Assembly: GCF_048268305.1 (NCBI RefSeq) | Contig: NZ_JBLWVT010000004.1 | Coordinates: forward strand, 124,001 to 188,000 | DNA from: Pseudodonghicola sp048268305 | GTDB taxonomy: Bacteria > Pseudomonadota > Alphaproteobacteria > Rhodobacterales > Rhodobacteraceae | DNA length: 64,000 nucleotides | Reading direction: 5' to 3' | Shown here: positions 25,226-34,050 of the stretch, piece after piece | Layout: each line of letters begins with the position of its first letter | Numbering within the stretch: the stretch's first letter is position 1 | The notes under the pieces: model-generated | What the model was told of the DNA's origin: nothing | Database searches by the model: none | The model's input: the letters and a program-made list of their open reading frames with translations, nothing else | Translations under genes and position numbers: made by a program

Positions 25226-25588
25226 ATGACCTTGAATGGCCGCCTTCGATCGCTCGGGATCTTGCTGGTGCTGATCCTTGCCGTTGCGACGGGTGCCTTG
25301 GGATTTGCCCATCGGCCACCCTCGGCGGATCATGAGGCGCTGGTTGCCTATGTGCTGGCAGGTGGCAATCCCGCCGATATCTGCGGCGACAGCGATGGTG
25401 ACGGCCTGGCCGATCATGGCTGCCCGGCCTGTCATCTGACCGGCAGCGCGCTTGTTCTCGATCCGGCCGAAACGCTTTATCTTGCGGAATATCGCTATGT
25501 CGCGCGGGTCATCGCCCCGCGTGAAAGCCGTGCCGTGCGTGCCGTGCTCGATCCCGCGCTGGGACTGCGGGCGCCACCGCTGGTCTGA
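25226..25588 (+). CDS. DUF2946-like small secreted or membrane-anchored protein
   Basis: A 120-residue protein with an N-terminal hydrophobic segment (LGILLVLILAVATGALGF, residues about 10-27) acting as a signal or anchor. A Cys-rich centre follows with Cys in ADICGD and the pair GCPACHL. It resembles the DUF2946 group that accompanies copper-handling genes, here ycnI downstream. A Cys-x2-Cys-His site exposed to the periplasm could bind copper. The ATG at 25226 is chosen over a TTG at 25190. Function is unproven. Confidence 0.6.
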   Translation: MTLNGRLRSLGILLVLILAVATGALGFAHRPPSADHEALVAYVLAGGNPADICGDSDGDGLADHGCPACHLTGSALVLDPAETLYLAEYRYVARVIAPRESRAVRAVLDPALGLRAPPLV

Positions 25589-25769
25589 CCCACCCCCAGC
25601 CATCCCTGACCTGATCCTGCCCTTTGTCGGCCGATCCCGGGGTCGGGGTGATGTGCTGTCTTCCGATTAGTCCGAAAACAGAGCCGCGCCCCCGCCAGGG
25701 CCGAACGCTCTGGGCCGGTTGGGCATGCCGGCCACCTCAATCCACTCTGATGCCCCGAGGAGGAACACG

Positions 25770-26294
25770 ATGAACCGAATTCTGACCACGCTCGCCGCGC
25801 TTGCACTGACCGCGCCGGCTGCGATGGCCCATGTGACGCTGGAACAGCAGCAGGCGGCGCAGGGCGCGACCTACAAGGCCGTGCTGCGGGTTGGCCATGG
25901 CTGCGAGGGGGAGGCGACGAAAGTGCTGCGGGTGACGATCCCCGAAGGGGTGATCGCGGTCAAGCCGATGCCCAAGCCCGGCTGGAGGCTGGAAACCGTC
26001 ACCGGCGCCTATGCGGCCACCTATGACTATTACGGCACGCCGCTGAGCGAGGGGGTGAAGGAAATCATCTGGACCGGCGAGCTGCCGGATGACTGGTACG
26101 ATGAATTCGTCTTTCGCGCCAAGCTGACCGATGCGCTTCCCGAAGGCAGCACGGTCTATTTCCCGGTGGTGCAGGATTGCGCCACGGGGTCAAACGCCTG
26201 GGTCGAGATCCCGGCCGAGGGGCAGAACGCCCATGATCTGGAAAGCCCTGCCGCCGGGCTGACGATCACCGGCCCGGAGCACGGCCATCACTGA
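25770..26294 (+). CDS. YcnI-family (DUF1775) periplasmic copper-binding protein
   Basis: A 174-residue exported protein. A signal peptide of about 20 residues ends at AMA, leaving a mature N-terminal His (HVTLEQQ). That His is the copper ligand known in the YcnI family. The domain continues with VGHGCEGEATKVLRVTIPEGV, KPGWRLE and the EIIWTGELPDDWYDEF segment. There is no C-terminal membrane anchor, so it is free in the periplasm. The ATG at 25770 has GAGGAGGA upstream. It pairs with the DUF2946-like gene and ends before a strong terminator. Confidence 0.88.
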   Translation: MNRILTTLAALALTAPAAMAHVTLEQQQAAQGATYKAVLRVGHGCEGEATKVLRVTIPEGVIAVKPMPKPGWRLETVTGAYAATYDYYGTPLSEGVKEIIWTGELPDDWYDEFVFRAKLTDALPEGSTVYFPVVQDCATGSNAWVEIPAEGQNAHDLESPAAGLTITGPEHGHH

Positions 26295-26379
26295 GTTCAT
26301 GGGCCCGCGGAGGGACGTCCCTTTCTTCGCGGGTCTATGCCCGGTCAGATCGTTCTGCGTGTGAGGTCTGGCCGACTTT

Positions 26380-26412
26380 CCCCGCCGGGTGGCGACCCGG
26401 CGGGGTTTTTTA
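26380..26412. terminator. Strong intrinsic terminator between ycnI-type and marR genes
   Basis: CCCCGCCGGGT pairs perfectly with ACCCGGCGGGG (11 bp, loop GGCG), followed by TTTTTTAT. It lies between convergent genes. A further dyad at 26304-26333 (CCCGCG with CGCGGG) precedes it. This is the clearest terminator in the window. Confidence 0.9.
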
Positions 26413-26544
26413 TTCCGCCACGGGCCGGTGGACCAATTCGGGTTGGCTTAGAAGCCGCCCCGATACTTCTTAAATGAATCAATTTTTCCGGATATGATTT
26501 CGAAATGGCGGAAAAGATTTTCGGATGTCTGATTGTCGCCGGAT

Positions 26545-27084
26545 TTATTCGGCGGCCTTGGCGCTTTCTGTCTCGGAATCTATGATCTCTTCCGAAAAGT
26601 GTTTCAGTCCGCTCGCCATCCTTTCGATTTCATGCAGCGGGATATTGCGCAATTTGCGCGCGGTTTCGCCGCGATGCAAAAGCAGCGCCTTTTGGAAAAC
26701 CGCCAGCCCCTCTTTCGTAATCGCGGCGCGGAAGGACCGGCGATCGCCGGGCGCGACCGTCTTGGTCACGTAGCCGTCCTTTTGCAGCCGGGCAATCAGG
26801 CCCGAGACATTGCCGTTGGTGACCTTGAGATTGGTTGAAAGCTCGCTCATCGAAAGCCCGTCGCGAAAGCGGTAAAGCTGTGCCAGGACATCGAATTTCG
26901 CGATGCTGAGCCCGGCACCCGACAAGAGCGCGCTGTTCAGGTCATCGAAGATCAGCCGGTGCACCTTCAGCACCTGCAGCCAGAACCGGGTCTCGGCCTG
27001 CTGACGCTCTGTCAAGGCCGCCTCCCCCTCGACCAGGATGTCGTGCCGATCATCATCGGCCAGAGGGAGGGAAGGAAGGCTCAT
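26545..27084 (-). CDS. MarR-family transcriptional regulator
   Basis: A 179-residue MarR protein. The winged helix-turn-helix spans about residues 75-125 (GLSMSELSTNLKVTNGNVSGLIARL, then the wing with APGDRRSFRAAIT). It has a longer N-terminus than average. It follows a 4HBT-type thioesterase by 15 bp on the same strand, so it probably controls that operon. Codons here are less GC-rich than in neighbouring genes. MarR members beside aromatic acyl-CoA enzymes often sense the CoA thioester; that is inference here. Confidence 0.88.
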   Translation of the reverse strand: MSLPSLPLADDDRHDILVEGEAALTERQQAETRFWLQVLKVHRLIFDDLNSALLSGAGLSIAKFDVLAQLYRFRDGLSMSELSTNLKVTNGNVSGLIARLQKDGYVTKTVAPGDRRSFRAAITKEGLAVFQKALLLHRGETARKLRNIPLHEIERMASGLKHFSEEIIDSETESAKAAE

Positions 27085-27099
27085 GTCTAAATCCCGTTT

Positions 27100-27588
27100 T
27101 TATGTAAGTGAATTGCTGTGTTCGTAATAAGTGGTCAGAGCATCTTTGATGTCTGCGGGAATGGGAATGGGGCGCAGCGTTTCCAGTGATGTCGTCACGG
27201 TCGTATACTCCCCGCGCAGGGCTTCATTCTCGCCTTTCATGGCGTGCAGGGTCAAGCTGTAAGAACTCGTCCCGATTTTTGCCACTCGAATAAAGATATC
27301 GACTTGGTCGCCCATCCTGCAAGGGGCAAAAAAGACCGCCGACGCCTGCGCATATCCCAGACCCAGCCGACGCGGCCCCAGCAGATCATAATAGTTCAGC
27401 CCGAGACGTTCGCAGAACCAGGCCTCGATGGCCTGATTGAAGACGTCGAAGAATTTTGGCGTATAGACGATGCCGGCCGGATCGCATTGCCCATGGCGAA
27501 AGATGATCGGGTGCGACCACAGATCCTTGGGCAGCTCTGCGCGGGTCAGCGGGGTGGGGCGGGATACGGCCGGGGTGTCGGTGGTCAT
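27100..27588 (-). CDS. 4-hydroxybenzoyl-CoA thioesterase-family hotdog protein
   Basis: A 162-residue hotdog-fold acyl-CoA thioesterase. The catalytic Asp lies in FRHGQCDPAGIVYTPKFFD (about residues 32-50), very like the active-site loop of the Pseudomonas 4-hydroxybenzoyl-CoA thioesterase. It releases a free acid from a CoA ester in the cytoplasm. The ATG at 27588 is preferred; another at 27618 would add ten residues. It lies between two MarR genes on the same strand and is probably cotranscribed with the downstream one. Substrate could be an aromatic or short acyl-CoA. Confidence 0.85.
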   Translation of the reverse strand: MTTDTPAVSRPTPLTRAELPKDLWSHPIIFRHGQCDPAGIVYTPKFFDVFNQAIEAWFCERLGLNYYDLLGPRRLGLGYAQASAVFFAPCRMGDQVDIFIRVAKIGTSSYSLTLHAMKGENEALRGEYTTVTTSLETLRPIPIPADIKDALTTYYEHSNSLT

Positions 27589-27682
27589 GGGCGGTCTCAA
27601 CGGTTTGACGGGGCGCATCCATTCTGGGGTGGCTCTGTCGCGATCTTCACCATGGCGGAGCCTGAGGAGTGCCCTGAATTCT

Positions 27683-27696
27683 CTTTATGTATAAAG
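27683..27696. promoter_or_regulatory. CTTTAT-GT-ATAAAG palindrome upstream of the thioesterase gene
   Basis: A perfect 6+6 bp inverted repeat with two-base spacer lies in an AT-rich patch 95 bp upstream of the thioesterase start. The minus strand reads CTTTATACATAAAG, which also contains a TATACAT-like -10 element. A MarR-type protein could bind here to block the promoter. Confidence 0.45.
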
Positions 27697-27781
27697 CAAA
27701 TCAGGAGGGATGCGGTTTCGCAAGGGGAAATGCCCGGAACGCGACCGGAAACCGCAGAACAACACCGACCGGGGCCGGGGG

Positions 27782-28255
27782 CTAACCGCCAGTGTCGGCG
27801 GTCCTGAGGTTGTCGACCAGCCTGAGCAGCATCGTCATCAGGCCGTCCAGCTCATCCGGGGTGAACCCTTCGGTGGCCCGGTTCAACACCGCACGGCGGA
27901 TCGGGCGCATTCGCTGAAAGGTGTCTTGCCCGGCCTGGCGCAGATGCACTTCGATGGTGCGCCGGTCGCCGGCGCGTGGGCGGCGTTCAATCAGCCGCTG
28001 TTGCTCCATCTGCGTCAGCAGATGGCTCAGCGCGGTGCGTTCGATCCGGGTCTGGCGGGACAATTCGGAAATCGTCAACCCGTTCATCTCGGACAGGACC
28101 GACAGCGTCCGCCAGATCGACACTGCGGATTTCCCTCCACCGGTCTCTCGCAAGAATTGCTGGTTGGCGAGCTGTTCGAACGCGCCGACCCAATAGAGAA
28201 GGGATGTCCGGAAAGACTCGTCTTCGTCAGGACCGCTCATTGTCTCACCAACCAT
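27782..28255 (-). CDS. MarR-family transcriptional regulator
   Basis: A 157-residue MarR protein with the helix-turn-helix in GLTISELSRQTRIERTALSHLL (about residues 59-80) and the wing ERRPRAGDRRTIEVHL. A second ATG at 28240 (MSGPDED) may be the true start. It lies between the FAD-linked oxidase and the thioesterase on the same strand, with gaps of 128 and 193 bp. A TTGA-N8-TCAA dyad at 28343-28358 is upstream. Two MarR genes within 2 kb hint at separate inputs to a small aromatic or acyl-CoA regulon. Confidence 0.87.
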   Translation of the reverse strand: MVGETMSGPDEDESFRTSLLYWVGAFEQLANQQFLRETGGGKSAVSIWRTLSVLSEMNGLTISELSRQTRIERTALSHLLTQMEQQRLIERRPRAGDRRTIEVHLRQAGQDTFQRMRPIRRAVLNRATEGFTPDELDGLMTMLLRLVDNLRTADTGG

Positions 28256-28383
28256 CGTGGCGCAGCGCGCCAGGCTACGAAGGGGATCGTCGCAACCCTG
28301 GGTGGTTTCGACAAGGCGCGACAGTGAGCAGATGGCGAAATTTTGATCGTTTGGTCAAGCGCGTTGAAGACATGTCCCGGGTC

Positions 28384-29733
28384 TCAGATCACCTTGCCCG
28401 GGTTCAGCAGCCCCCTGGGGTCGAGCGCCGCCTTGATCGCCCGCATCGCGGCGATCTCGGCCGGGCTGCGAGAATAGGGCAGCCAGTCGCGCTTGTAGGT
28501 GCCGATGCCATGTTCCGCCGAGATCGAGCCATTGCGCGCCCGCACATGACCATAGGCGATGCGGCAGATCCGTTCGGGCAGCGACGGGTCGGTCGAGGGC
28601 AGATCAAGCGTCAGATGCAGATTGCCGTCGCCGACATGGCCGTAGATGTAGATGATGATGCCGGGCACCTCGGCCCTCAGCTCGGCGGCGCAGGCGGTGG
28701 CAAAGGCCTCCATGTCGCCGACGGCCAGGCTGATGTCGAGATTGTAGAGGTTGACGATCGGCCGGATCGGCGCACCGAATTCGCGCAGGCTCCAGAACCG
28801 GCGGGCATCGGTCAGGGATTGCGCCACCAGCGCGTCCTGGACATAGCCTTCCTCCAGCGCCGCCTCGAGCGTTTCCATCAGTCCGGCCCCCTCGGCCTCG
28901 ATGATCACGGTGAAGGGGGGCACCTCGGGGAACAGGCCCTCGCCGCCGCCGAAGATGAAGAAGTCACTCCACATCACCTCGAAGGCCGACAGCACCAGAT
29001 CGCGCCGGGCACGTTCCAGCAGGCGGATCACCGCATCGAAGCTGTCCAGCGCGCAAAGCGCGGTCTCGACCGCGCGGGGCAGCGGTTTCAGCGCCAGCAC
29101 CGCCCGGGTCACCACCGCCAGCGTGCCTTCTGATCCGGCGATCAACTGGCCCAGGGCATAGCCGCTGTTGTCCTTGGTGACCTTCGACAGGTGTGACAGC
29201 ACGGTGCCATCGGCCTGCACCGCCTCGATCCCCAGAAGGTGCTGGCGTGTCATCCCCTGGCGGATCACCCGCAGCCCGCCGGCATTGGTGGAAATCACCC
29301 CACCCACCTGGCACGACCCGCGCGAGCCGAGGTCGATCGGCAGCAGGAACCCCGCGTCCTCGGCGGCGCGTTGCGCGGTTTCCAGCACGGTGCCGGCGCG
29401 CACCGTCATGGTGCCGGCGATCGGGTCGATTTCCTCGATCCCGCTCAGCCGGGACAGCGACAGCGCCACCTCACCGGGCCCGACATTGCCGCCGCCGGCC
29501 AGCCCGGTCATGCCGCCCTGGGGCACCACCGGCTGGTTGTGGCGATGGCAGATCGCCAGCGCCTGCGACACCTGTTCGACGCTCTCGGGCCGCAGCAGGG
29601 CGACCGGCAGCTCAGCCTCGGAGACCTCGGTCGTCTTGTCCGACAGCTTGGCGACCTCGGCCATCTCCGGGCCGGTGAGGCAGCCGGCCGGCCCCAGAAG
29701 GGTCCGCAGTTCACTGATCAGATCGGCTGTCAT
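28384..29733 (-). CDS. FAD-linked oxidase, D-2-hydroxyacid dehydrogenase type (GlcD/D2HGDH)
   Basis: A 449-residue flavoprotein of the vanillyl-alcohol-oxidase fold. The FAD-binding PCMH domain occupies residues 35-215, with VPQGGMTGLAGGGNVGPGE and DLGSRGSCQVGGVISTNAGG. The C-terminal FAD-oxidase domain includes GHVGDGNLHL, whose His residues bind a metal and substrate in this family, and ISAEHGIGTYKRDWLPY. It oxidises a D-2-hydroxyacid such as D-lactate, glycolate or D-2-hydroxyglutarate to the 2-oxo acid. The lone gene gives no further substrate hint. It diverges from the MFS gene across 295 bp. Confidence 0.9.
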   Translation of the reverse strand: MTADLISELRTLLGPAGCLTGPEMAEVAKLSDKTTEVSEAELPVALLRPESVEQVSQALAICHRHNQPVVPQGGMTGLAGGGNVGPGEVALSLSRLSGIEEIDPIAGTMTVRAGTVLETAQRAAEDAGFLLPIDLGSRGSCQVGGVISTNAGGLRVIRQGMTRQHLLGIEAVQADGTVLSHLSKVTKDNSGYALGQLIAGSEGTLAVVTRAVLALKPLPRAVETALCALDSFDAVIRLLERARRDLVLSAFEVMWSDFFIFGGGEGLFPEVPPFTVIIEAEGAGLMETLEAALEEGYVQDALVAQSLTDARRFWSLREFGAPIRPIVNLYNLDISLAVGDMEAFATACAAELRAEVPGIIIYIYGHVGDGNLHLTLDLPSTDPSLPERICRIAYGHVRARNGSISAEHGIGTYKRDWLPYSRSPAEIAAMRAIKAALDPRGLLNPGKVI

Positions 29734-30028
29734 CTTCTGCTCCGCTGCATTGCCATGCCAAAGGCATTCTCTGTTCGGCCCCGCCGGTCAATCCCCTGGG
29801 GCGGCAAAGCGCGACAACGGGCGGTGATCCCGCGCGGTTGCATAATCCCTGACCGTGGTGCGACGGGACCGGGTCGGAGGGAATTCGCCTGCGGGATCTC
29901 GCCCCCGATCACCTGCGGGCTTGCCAGATTTCGCAGAGATCCCCATACCTTAAAAGTTCCCGCGTCAAAGGCGCGGGGCAGATACCTGGCTTCACAGAAA
30001 TGGCGCCCTCGCCCGGCGGAGAGACCTG
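29734..30028. other. Divergent intergenic region without recognised gene
   Basis: A 295-bp region between the FAD-linked oxidase and the MFS transporter. No open frame with a family match, no strong hairpin with T-run and no perfect long palindrome was seen. It presumably holds both promoters; an AT-richer patch lies near 29935-29960. Confidence 0.4.
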
Positions 30029-31660
30029 ATGCCCAATTCCGTTCCGACGCTCGTGGTTTTTCGCAACCGAACCTTCCGGATGCTCTGGATCGCGACCTTG
30101 GCGTCGAATTTCGGCGGGCTGGTGCAATCGGTGGGCGCCGCCTGGATGATGACGACGCTCACCTCGTCGCAGTCGATGGTGGCGCTGGTGCAATCCTCGG
30201 TCACCCTGCCGATCATGATCTTTTCGCTGACCGCCGGGGTCTTCGCCGACAATTACGACCGCCGCAAGATCATGCTCTGGGCACAGGGTTTCATGTGCGT
30301 GGTCTCCATCATGCTCGCCTTTCTGGCCTATGAGGGGCTGTTGACGCCCTGGCTGCTGCTGTCCTTCACCTTCCTGATCGGCTGCGGCACGGCGCTGCAC
30401 ACACCGTCCTGGCAGGCTTCGGTCGGCGATATCGTCAGCCGGGAGGAGTTGCCGGCAGCGGTGTCGGTGAACAGCATGGGATTCAACATGATGCGCAGCG
30501 TCGGCCCGGCGGCGGGCGGTGCCATCGTGGCCCTTGCCGGGGCGGCGGCGGCCTTTGCGGTCAATGCCTTCAGCTATATCGCCATCATCGCCGCGCTGTT
30601 CAGCTGGCAACCGCAGCGACCGCCGCGAAAACTGCCGCGCGAACCCTTCGGCAGCGCCTTTGCCGCCGGGCTGCGCTATGTCGCGCTGTCGCCCAATCTG
30701 ATTCGCATCATCCTGCGCGGCTGCATCTTCGGGGTATCCGCCGTGGCGGTGCTGGCGCTGCTGCCGCTGGTGGTCCGGGACCATCTGGCCGGCAATGCCT
30801 TTACCTATGGTGTGCTGCTGGGCTGCTTCGGCTTCGGCGCCGTGGGGGGCGCCCTGGCCAACAGCCGGCTGCGCGAGCGGTTCCACAACGAGGTGATCAC
30901 CCAGCTTGGCTTTGCCGGGTTCATCATCACCTTTTTGGTGCTGGCGCTCAGCTCCTCGGCGCTGTTCAGCGGCATCTCGCTATTGCTGGCGGGCTTCTGC
31001 TGGGTGATCTCGCTGTCGCTGTTCAATGTGACCATGCAGCTGTCGACGCCGCGCTGGGTGGTCGGGCGGGTGCTGGCGCTCTATCAGACCGGCACCTTCG
31101 GCGGTATGGCGGCGGGCAGCTGGATCTGGGGGGCGATCTCAGAAAACGCCGGGCTGAACGTGGCGCTTTTCATCGCCTGTGGCGCGCTTTTCGTCGGCAT
31201 CCTAGTGGGTTTTGTGGCGCCTTTGCCGGATTCTCACGAATTGAACCTGGATCCGCTCAACCGCTTCACCGAACCGCCGCTGCAACTGGATATCACCCCG
31301 CGCAGCGGACCGATCATGATCATGGTGGATTACGAGATCGACCAGGCCGATGTGCCGCGGTTTCTCGAGCTGATGAGCCAGCGCCGCCGGGTCCGTGTTC
31401 GCGACGGGGCGCAGCAATGGTCGTTGCTGCGAGATCTGGAAAACCCCGATCTGTGGACCGAATCCTATCACGTGCCCACCTGGGTCGAATACATCCGCCA
31501 CAACGAACGTCGCACTCATGCCGACGCCGGGGTGTTCGACCAGATCCGCGCATTGCACAAGGGGCCGCTGCCGCTCAGGGTGCACCGGATGATCGAACGC
31601 CAGACCGTGTCGCCCCGCGACGACATCCCCCGTCGGCAGGGCGGGTCCGGGGAAGGGTAG
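30029..31660 (+). CDS. MFS transporter (MFS_3/EntS type) with C-terminal soluble domain
   Basis: A 543-residue major-facilitator protein. It starts FRNRTFRMLWIATLASNFGGLVQSVGAAWMM, the typical first helix of the enterobactin-exporter-like MFS_3 family. The first loop carries FADNYDRRKIMLW, the MFS motif A. Twelve hydrophobic segments reach to about residue 400. The C-terminal 115 residues are soluble (MVDYEIDQADVPRFLELMSQRRR and onward) and resemble the small ferredoxin-like/ABM-type tail seen on some MFS_3 members. It probably exports a small molecule. No regulator or biosynthetic neighbour identifies the cargo. Confidence 0.87.
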   Translation: MPNSVPTLVVFRNRTFRMLWIATLASNFGGLVQSVGAAWMMTTLTSSQSMVALVQSSVTLPIMIFSLTAGVFADNYDRRKIMLWAQGFMCVVSIMLAFLAYEGLLTPWLLLSFTFLIGCGTALHTPSWQASVGDIVSREELPAAVSVNSMGFNMMRSVGPAAGGAIVALAGAAAAFAVNAFSYIAIIAALFSWQPQRPPRKLPREPFGSAFAAGLRYVALSPNLIRIILRGCIFGVSAVAVLALLPLVVRDHLAGNAFTYGVLLGCFGFGAVGGALANSRLRERFHNEVITQLGFAGFIITFLVLALSSSALFSGISLLLAGFCWVISLSLFNVTMQLSTPRWVVGRVLALYQTGTFGGMAAGSWIWGAISENAGLNVALFIACGALFVGILVGFVAPLPDSHELNLDPLNRFTEPPLQLDITPRSGPIMIMVDYEIDQADVPRFLELMSQRRRVRVRDGAQQWSLLRDLENPDLWTESYHVPTWVEYIRHNERRTHADAGVFDQIRALHKGPLPLRVHRMIERQTVSPRDDIPRRQGGSGEG

Positions 31661-31830
31661 CGGGCGCGGCGCTTGCGGATTATTTCGCTGCGTTCACATT
31701 TTACCGCTTGTGGGCTTTGCTCGTGCCAATCCGCTTGAACTTTTCTTTCCGATGGCACAAGGCAGGTCGATGAATTTTTCCCCCGCAGATAAGGCAAGTC
31801 CCGGCCGGGGGCTGGCAAGGAGAACGATCG

Positions 31831-33045
31831 GTGCAATGGTCTGATATACTGGCGTCTCGGGCCCTTCGCATGAAGGCCTCGGAAATCCGGGAACTGCTGA
31901 AACTGCTGGATCAGCCGGATATCATTTCCTTTGCCGGCGGCATTCCCGACCCGGCGCTTTTCCCGGCCGAGGATTTCTCCCAGGCGATGTCCGACGCGCT
32001 GTCGGGGACGTCGGCGCATGTCGCGCTGCAATATTCGGTCAGCGAAGGTTACCTGCCGCTGCGGACCTGGATTCGCGGCCGGATGGAACAGCTTGGCATC
32101 ACCTGCACCGAAGAGAACATCCTGATCACCTCGGGCTCGCAGCAGGCGCTGGATTACCTCGGCAAGCTGCTGCTCAGCCCCCAGGACACGGCGCTGGTCT
32201 CCTGGCCGACCTATCTGGGCGCGCTCGGCGCCTTCAACGCCTATGAGCCCGTCTATGATCGGCTGTCGCTGCGCGGCAACCGCACCGCGGCGCAATATCA
32301 GGCGGCTGCGGCCGATGCCGGCGGGCGGGTCAAGTTCGCCTATCTCTCTGCCGATTTCGCCAACCCGACCGGGCTGAGCCTGACGCGGCAGGAGCGCGAG
32401 CGGCTGATCGACCTGGCCGATGAGCTGGACTGCGCCATCATCGAGGACGGCGCCTATCAGCAGCTGCGCTATGATGGCGAGGCGATCCCGCCGGTTCTGG
32501 CGCTGGAGATCGAGCGCAAGGGCGATATCGAGAAATGCCACACGGTCTATTCCGGCTCCTTCTCCAAGACCCTGTCGCCGGGGCTGCGGGTGGGCTGGAT
32601 CGTCGCCGCGCGCGAGGTGATCGACCGGCTGGTGCTGCTGAAACAGGCCGCCGATCTGCATTCGGCGACGCTGAACCAGATGGCGATTGCCCAGGTGGCG
32701 GCGAAGAGCTTCGACACCCATGTCGCCCGCCTGCGCGAGATCTATGGCCGTCGCCGTGACCTGATGTTGGCGGCGCTGGAGCGCGAGATGCCCGCGGGCG
32801 TCACCTGGACCCATCCCGAAGGTGGCATGTTCATCTGGCTGGAACTGCCCGAGGGGCTGGACGGCGCGGATCTGCTTGAAACCTCGCTCAAGACCGAAAG
32901 GGTCGCCTTCGTGCCGGGCCGGGCCTTCTATGCCGACGGCACCCATGGCAATACCCTGCGGCTCAGCTTCTCGCTGCACGAGAAGGAGAAGACCGACGAC
33001 GGCATCGCCCGTCTCGGCCGGTTGATCCGCGATGCGATGAAATAG
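31831..33045 (+). CDS. PLP-dependent aminotransferase, 2-aminoadipate/aromatic type
   Basis: A 404-residue fold-type I aminotransferase of class I/II. It opens with IISFAGGIPDPALFPAE, the hallmark of LysN/2-aminoadipate and MocR-like aminotransferases. It contains LITSGSQQALDYLGKLLL, the Asn and Asp-type PLP contacts in FANPTGLSL and IIEDGAYQQLRY, and the Schiff-base Lys in SGSFSKTLSPGLRVGW. The C-terminal Arg is in NTLRLSFS. The GTG at 31831 has AAGGAG eight bases upstream. It transfers an amino group between an amino acid and a 2-oxo acid; the exact pair is not determinable. A terminator follows at 33059-33095. Confidence 0.92.
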   Translation: MQWSDILASRALRMKASEIRELLKLLDQPDIISFAGGIPDPALFPAEDFSQAMSDALSGTSAHVALQYSVSEGYLPLRTWIRGRMEQLGITCTEENILITSGSQQALDYLGKLLLSPQDTALVSWPTYLGALGAFNAYEPVYDRLSLRGNRTAAQYQAAAADAGGRVKFAYLSADFANPTGLSLTRQERERLIDLADELDCAIIEDGAYQQLRYDGEAIPPVLALEIERKGDIEKCHTVYSGSFSKTLSPGLRVGWIVAAREVIDRLVLLKQAADLHSATLNQMAIAQVAAKSFDTHVARLREIYGRRRDLMLAALEREMPAGVTWTHPEGGMFIWLELPEGLDGADLLETSLKTERVAFVPGRAFYADGTHGNTLRLSFSLHEKEKTDDGIARLGRLIRDAMK

Positions 33046-33058
33046 GCGCCTTGGCGTC

Positions 33059-33095
33059 GGGGGAGGGGCGGTGAACGGCCGCCGCTTCCCCCTTT
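33059..33095 (+). terminator. Intrinsic terminator after the aminotransferase gene
   Basis: GGGGGAGG (33059-33066) pairs with CTTCCCCC (33085-33092, one wobble). After a one-base bulge GGCGG (33067-33071) pairs with CCGCC (33079-33083). Three T residues follow. The flanking genes are convergent. Confidence 0.65.
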
Positions 33096-33257
33096 GCCTC
33101 CGCATCCGCAAGATCTGGATGCGGCGATATCCGGCGCGGCCGGGGGCTGGTCGGCCACCCGCCGCCGTTCAACACAGGATCGTGCCGCCCTGCGCCGATC
33201 CCGCGCCGGCCCAGTTCTTCCCCATGACGATCGAAGAGGGCCCGCCGCCGGTTGCGG

Positions 33258-34049
33258 TCAGGTCGCCACCGTCATCTTCTCGATCCCATAGAGCCGGTCA
33301 GCGACCAGCAGAGCCACCACCGCCAGCGCCAGTTGCAGCGTCGAGAGCGCGGCAATGGAGGGGTCGAACTGATGCTCCATATAGGCCAGCATCACCACCG
33401 GCAGGGTGTTGGTCTGGGCCGAGCCGAAGAAATAGCTGACCGGCAGGTTGTCGAAAGACGTCAGGAAAGAGAACAGGCAGCCGGCGGCGATGCCGGGGCG
33501 GATCAGCGGCAGGGTGACTTCGCGAAAGGTGGTGACGCGTGAGGCGCCGAGGATCAGCGCCGCCTCCTCATAGGCCGGGGAGACGGTGCGATAGACGGCG
33601 GTGACGGTGCGGATCACGTAAGGAAGGCAGATCACCGTGTGGACGATGGTCAGCGCCAGGAAGGAAATCCCGAAGCCCATCGCCGAAAGGAAGAACAGTG
33701 AGGCGAAGCCGATCACGATCATCGGCATCGACAGCGGCGATAACAGGAAGGTGGTCAAGGCGGTGGCCCAGCCCGAACGGCTGCGAGACAGGGCCAGCGC
33801 GGCGGGAATGCCCAAGATGCAGCTTGCCACCGTGGCGACCACCGCCAGCTCCAGGCTGACCCAGAGCGAGTCGATGAAGGGCTGGTAGTCGAAGATCCGC
33901 GCGAACCATTTCAGCGACCAGCCCGGGATCGGAAAGGCGGCATAGCCGGCCGAGGTGAAGGAGATCACCACTACCACCAGGATCGGCAGCATCATGAAGA
34001 TGAAGAAGGCGATGGTGAAAACCCAGAGGAGCGTGTCGATCAGTTTCAT
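33258..34049 (-). CDS. ABC transporter permease, spermidine/putrescine (PotC) type
   Basis: A 263-residue inner-membrane permease with about six hydrophobic segments. The coupling motif reads EEAALILGASRVTTFREVTLPLIRPGI. It is the second permease of a PotABCD-like importer and the last gene of a six-gene minus-strand operon that starts at 41197. It follows the PotB-type gene by one base. The substrate is probably not a simple polyamine because hydantoinase genes lie in the same operon. Confidence 0.9.
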   Translation of the reverse strand: MKLIDTLLWVFTIAFFIFMMLPILVVVVISFTSAGYAAFPIPGWSLKWFARIFDYQPFIDSLWVSLELAVVATVASCILGIPAALALSRSRSGWATALTTFLLSPLSMPMIVIGFASLFFLSAMGFGISFLALTIVHTVICLPYVIRTVTAVYRTVSPAYEEAALILGASRVTTFREVTLPLIRPGIAAGCLFSFLTSFDNLPVSYFFGSAQTNTLPVVMLAYMEHQFDPSIAALSTLQLALAVVALLVADRLYGIEKMTVAT

Positions 34050-34050
34050 C

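Noticed and set aside
25631..25646. CCGATCCC-GGGGTCGG palindrome before the YcnI-type gene
   Set aside because: It has no T-run and no known regulator match, and short GC palindromes are frequent in this sequence.
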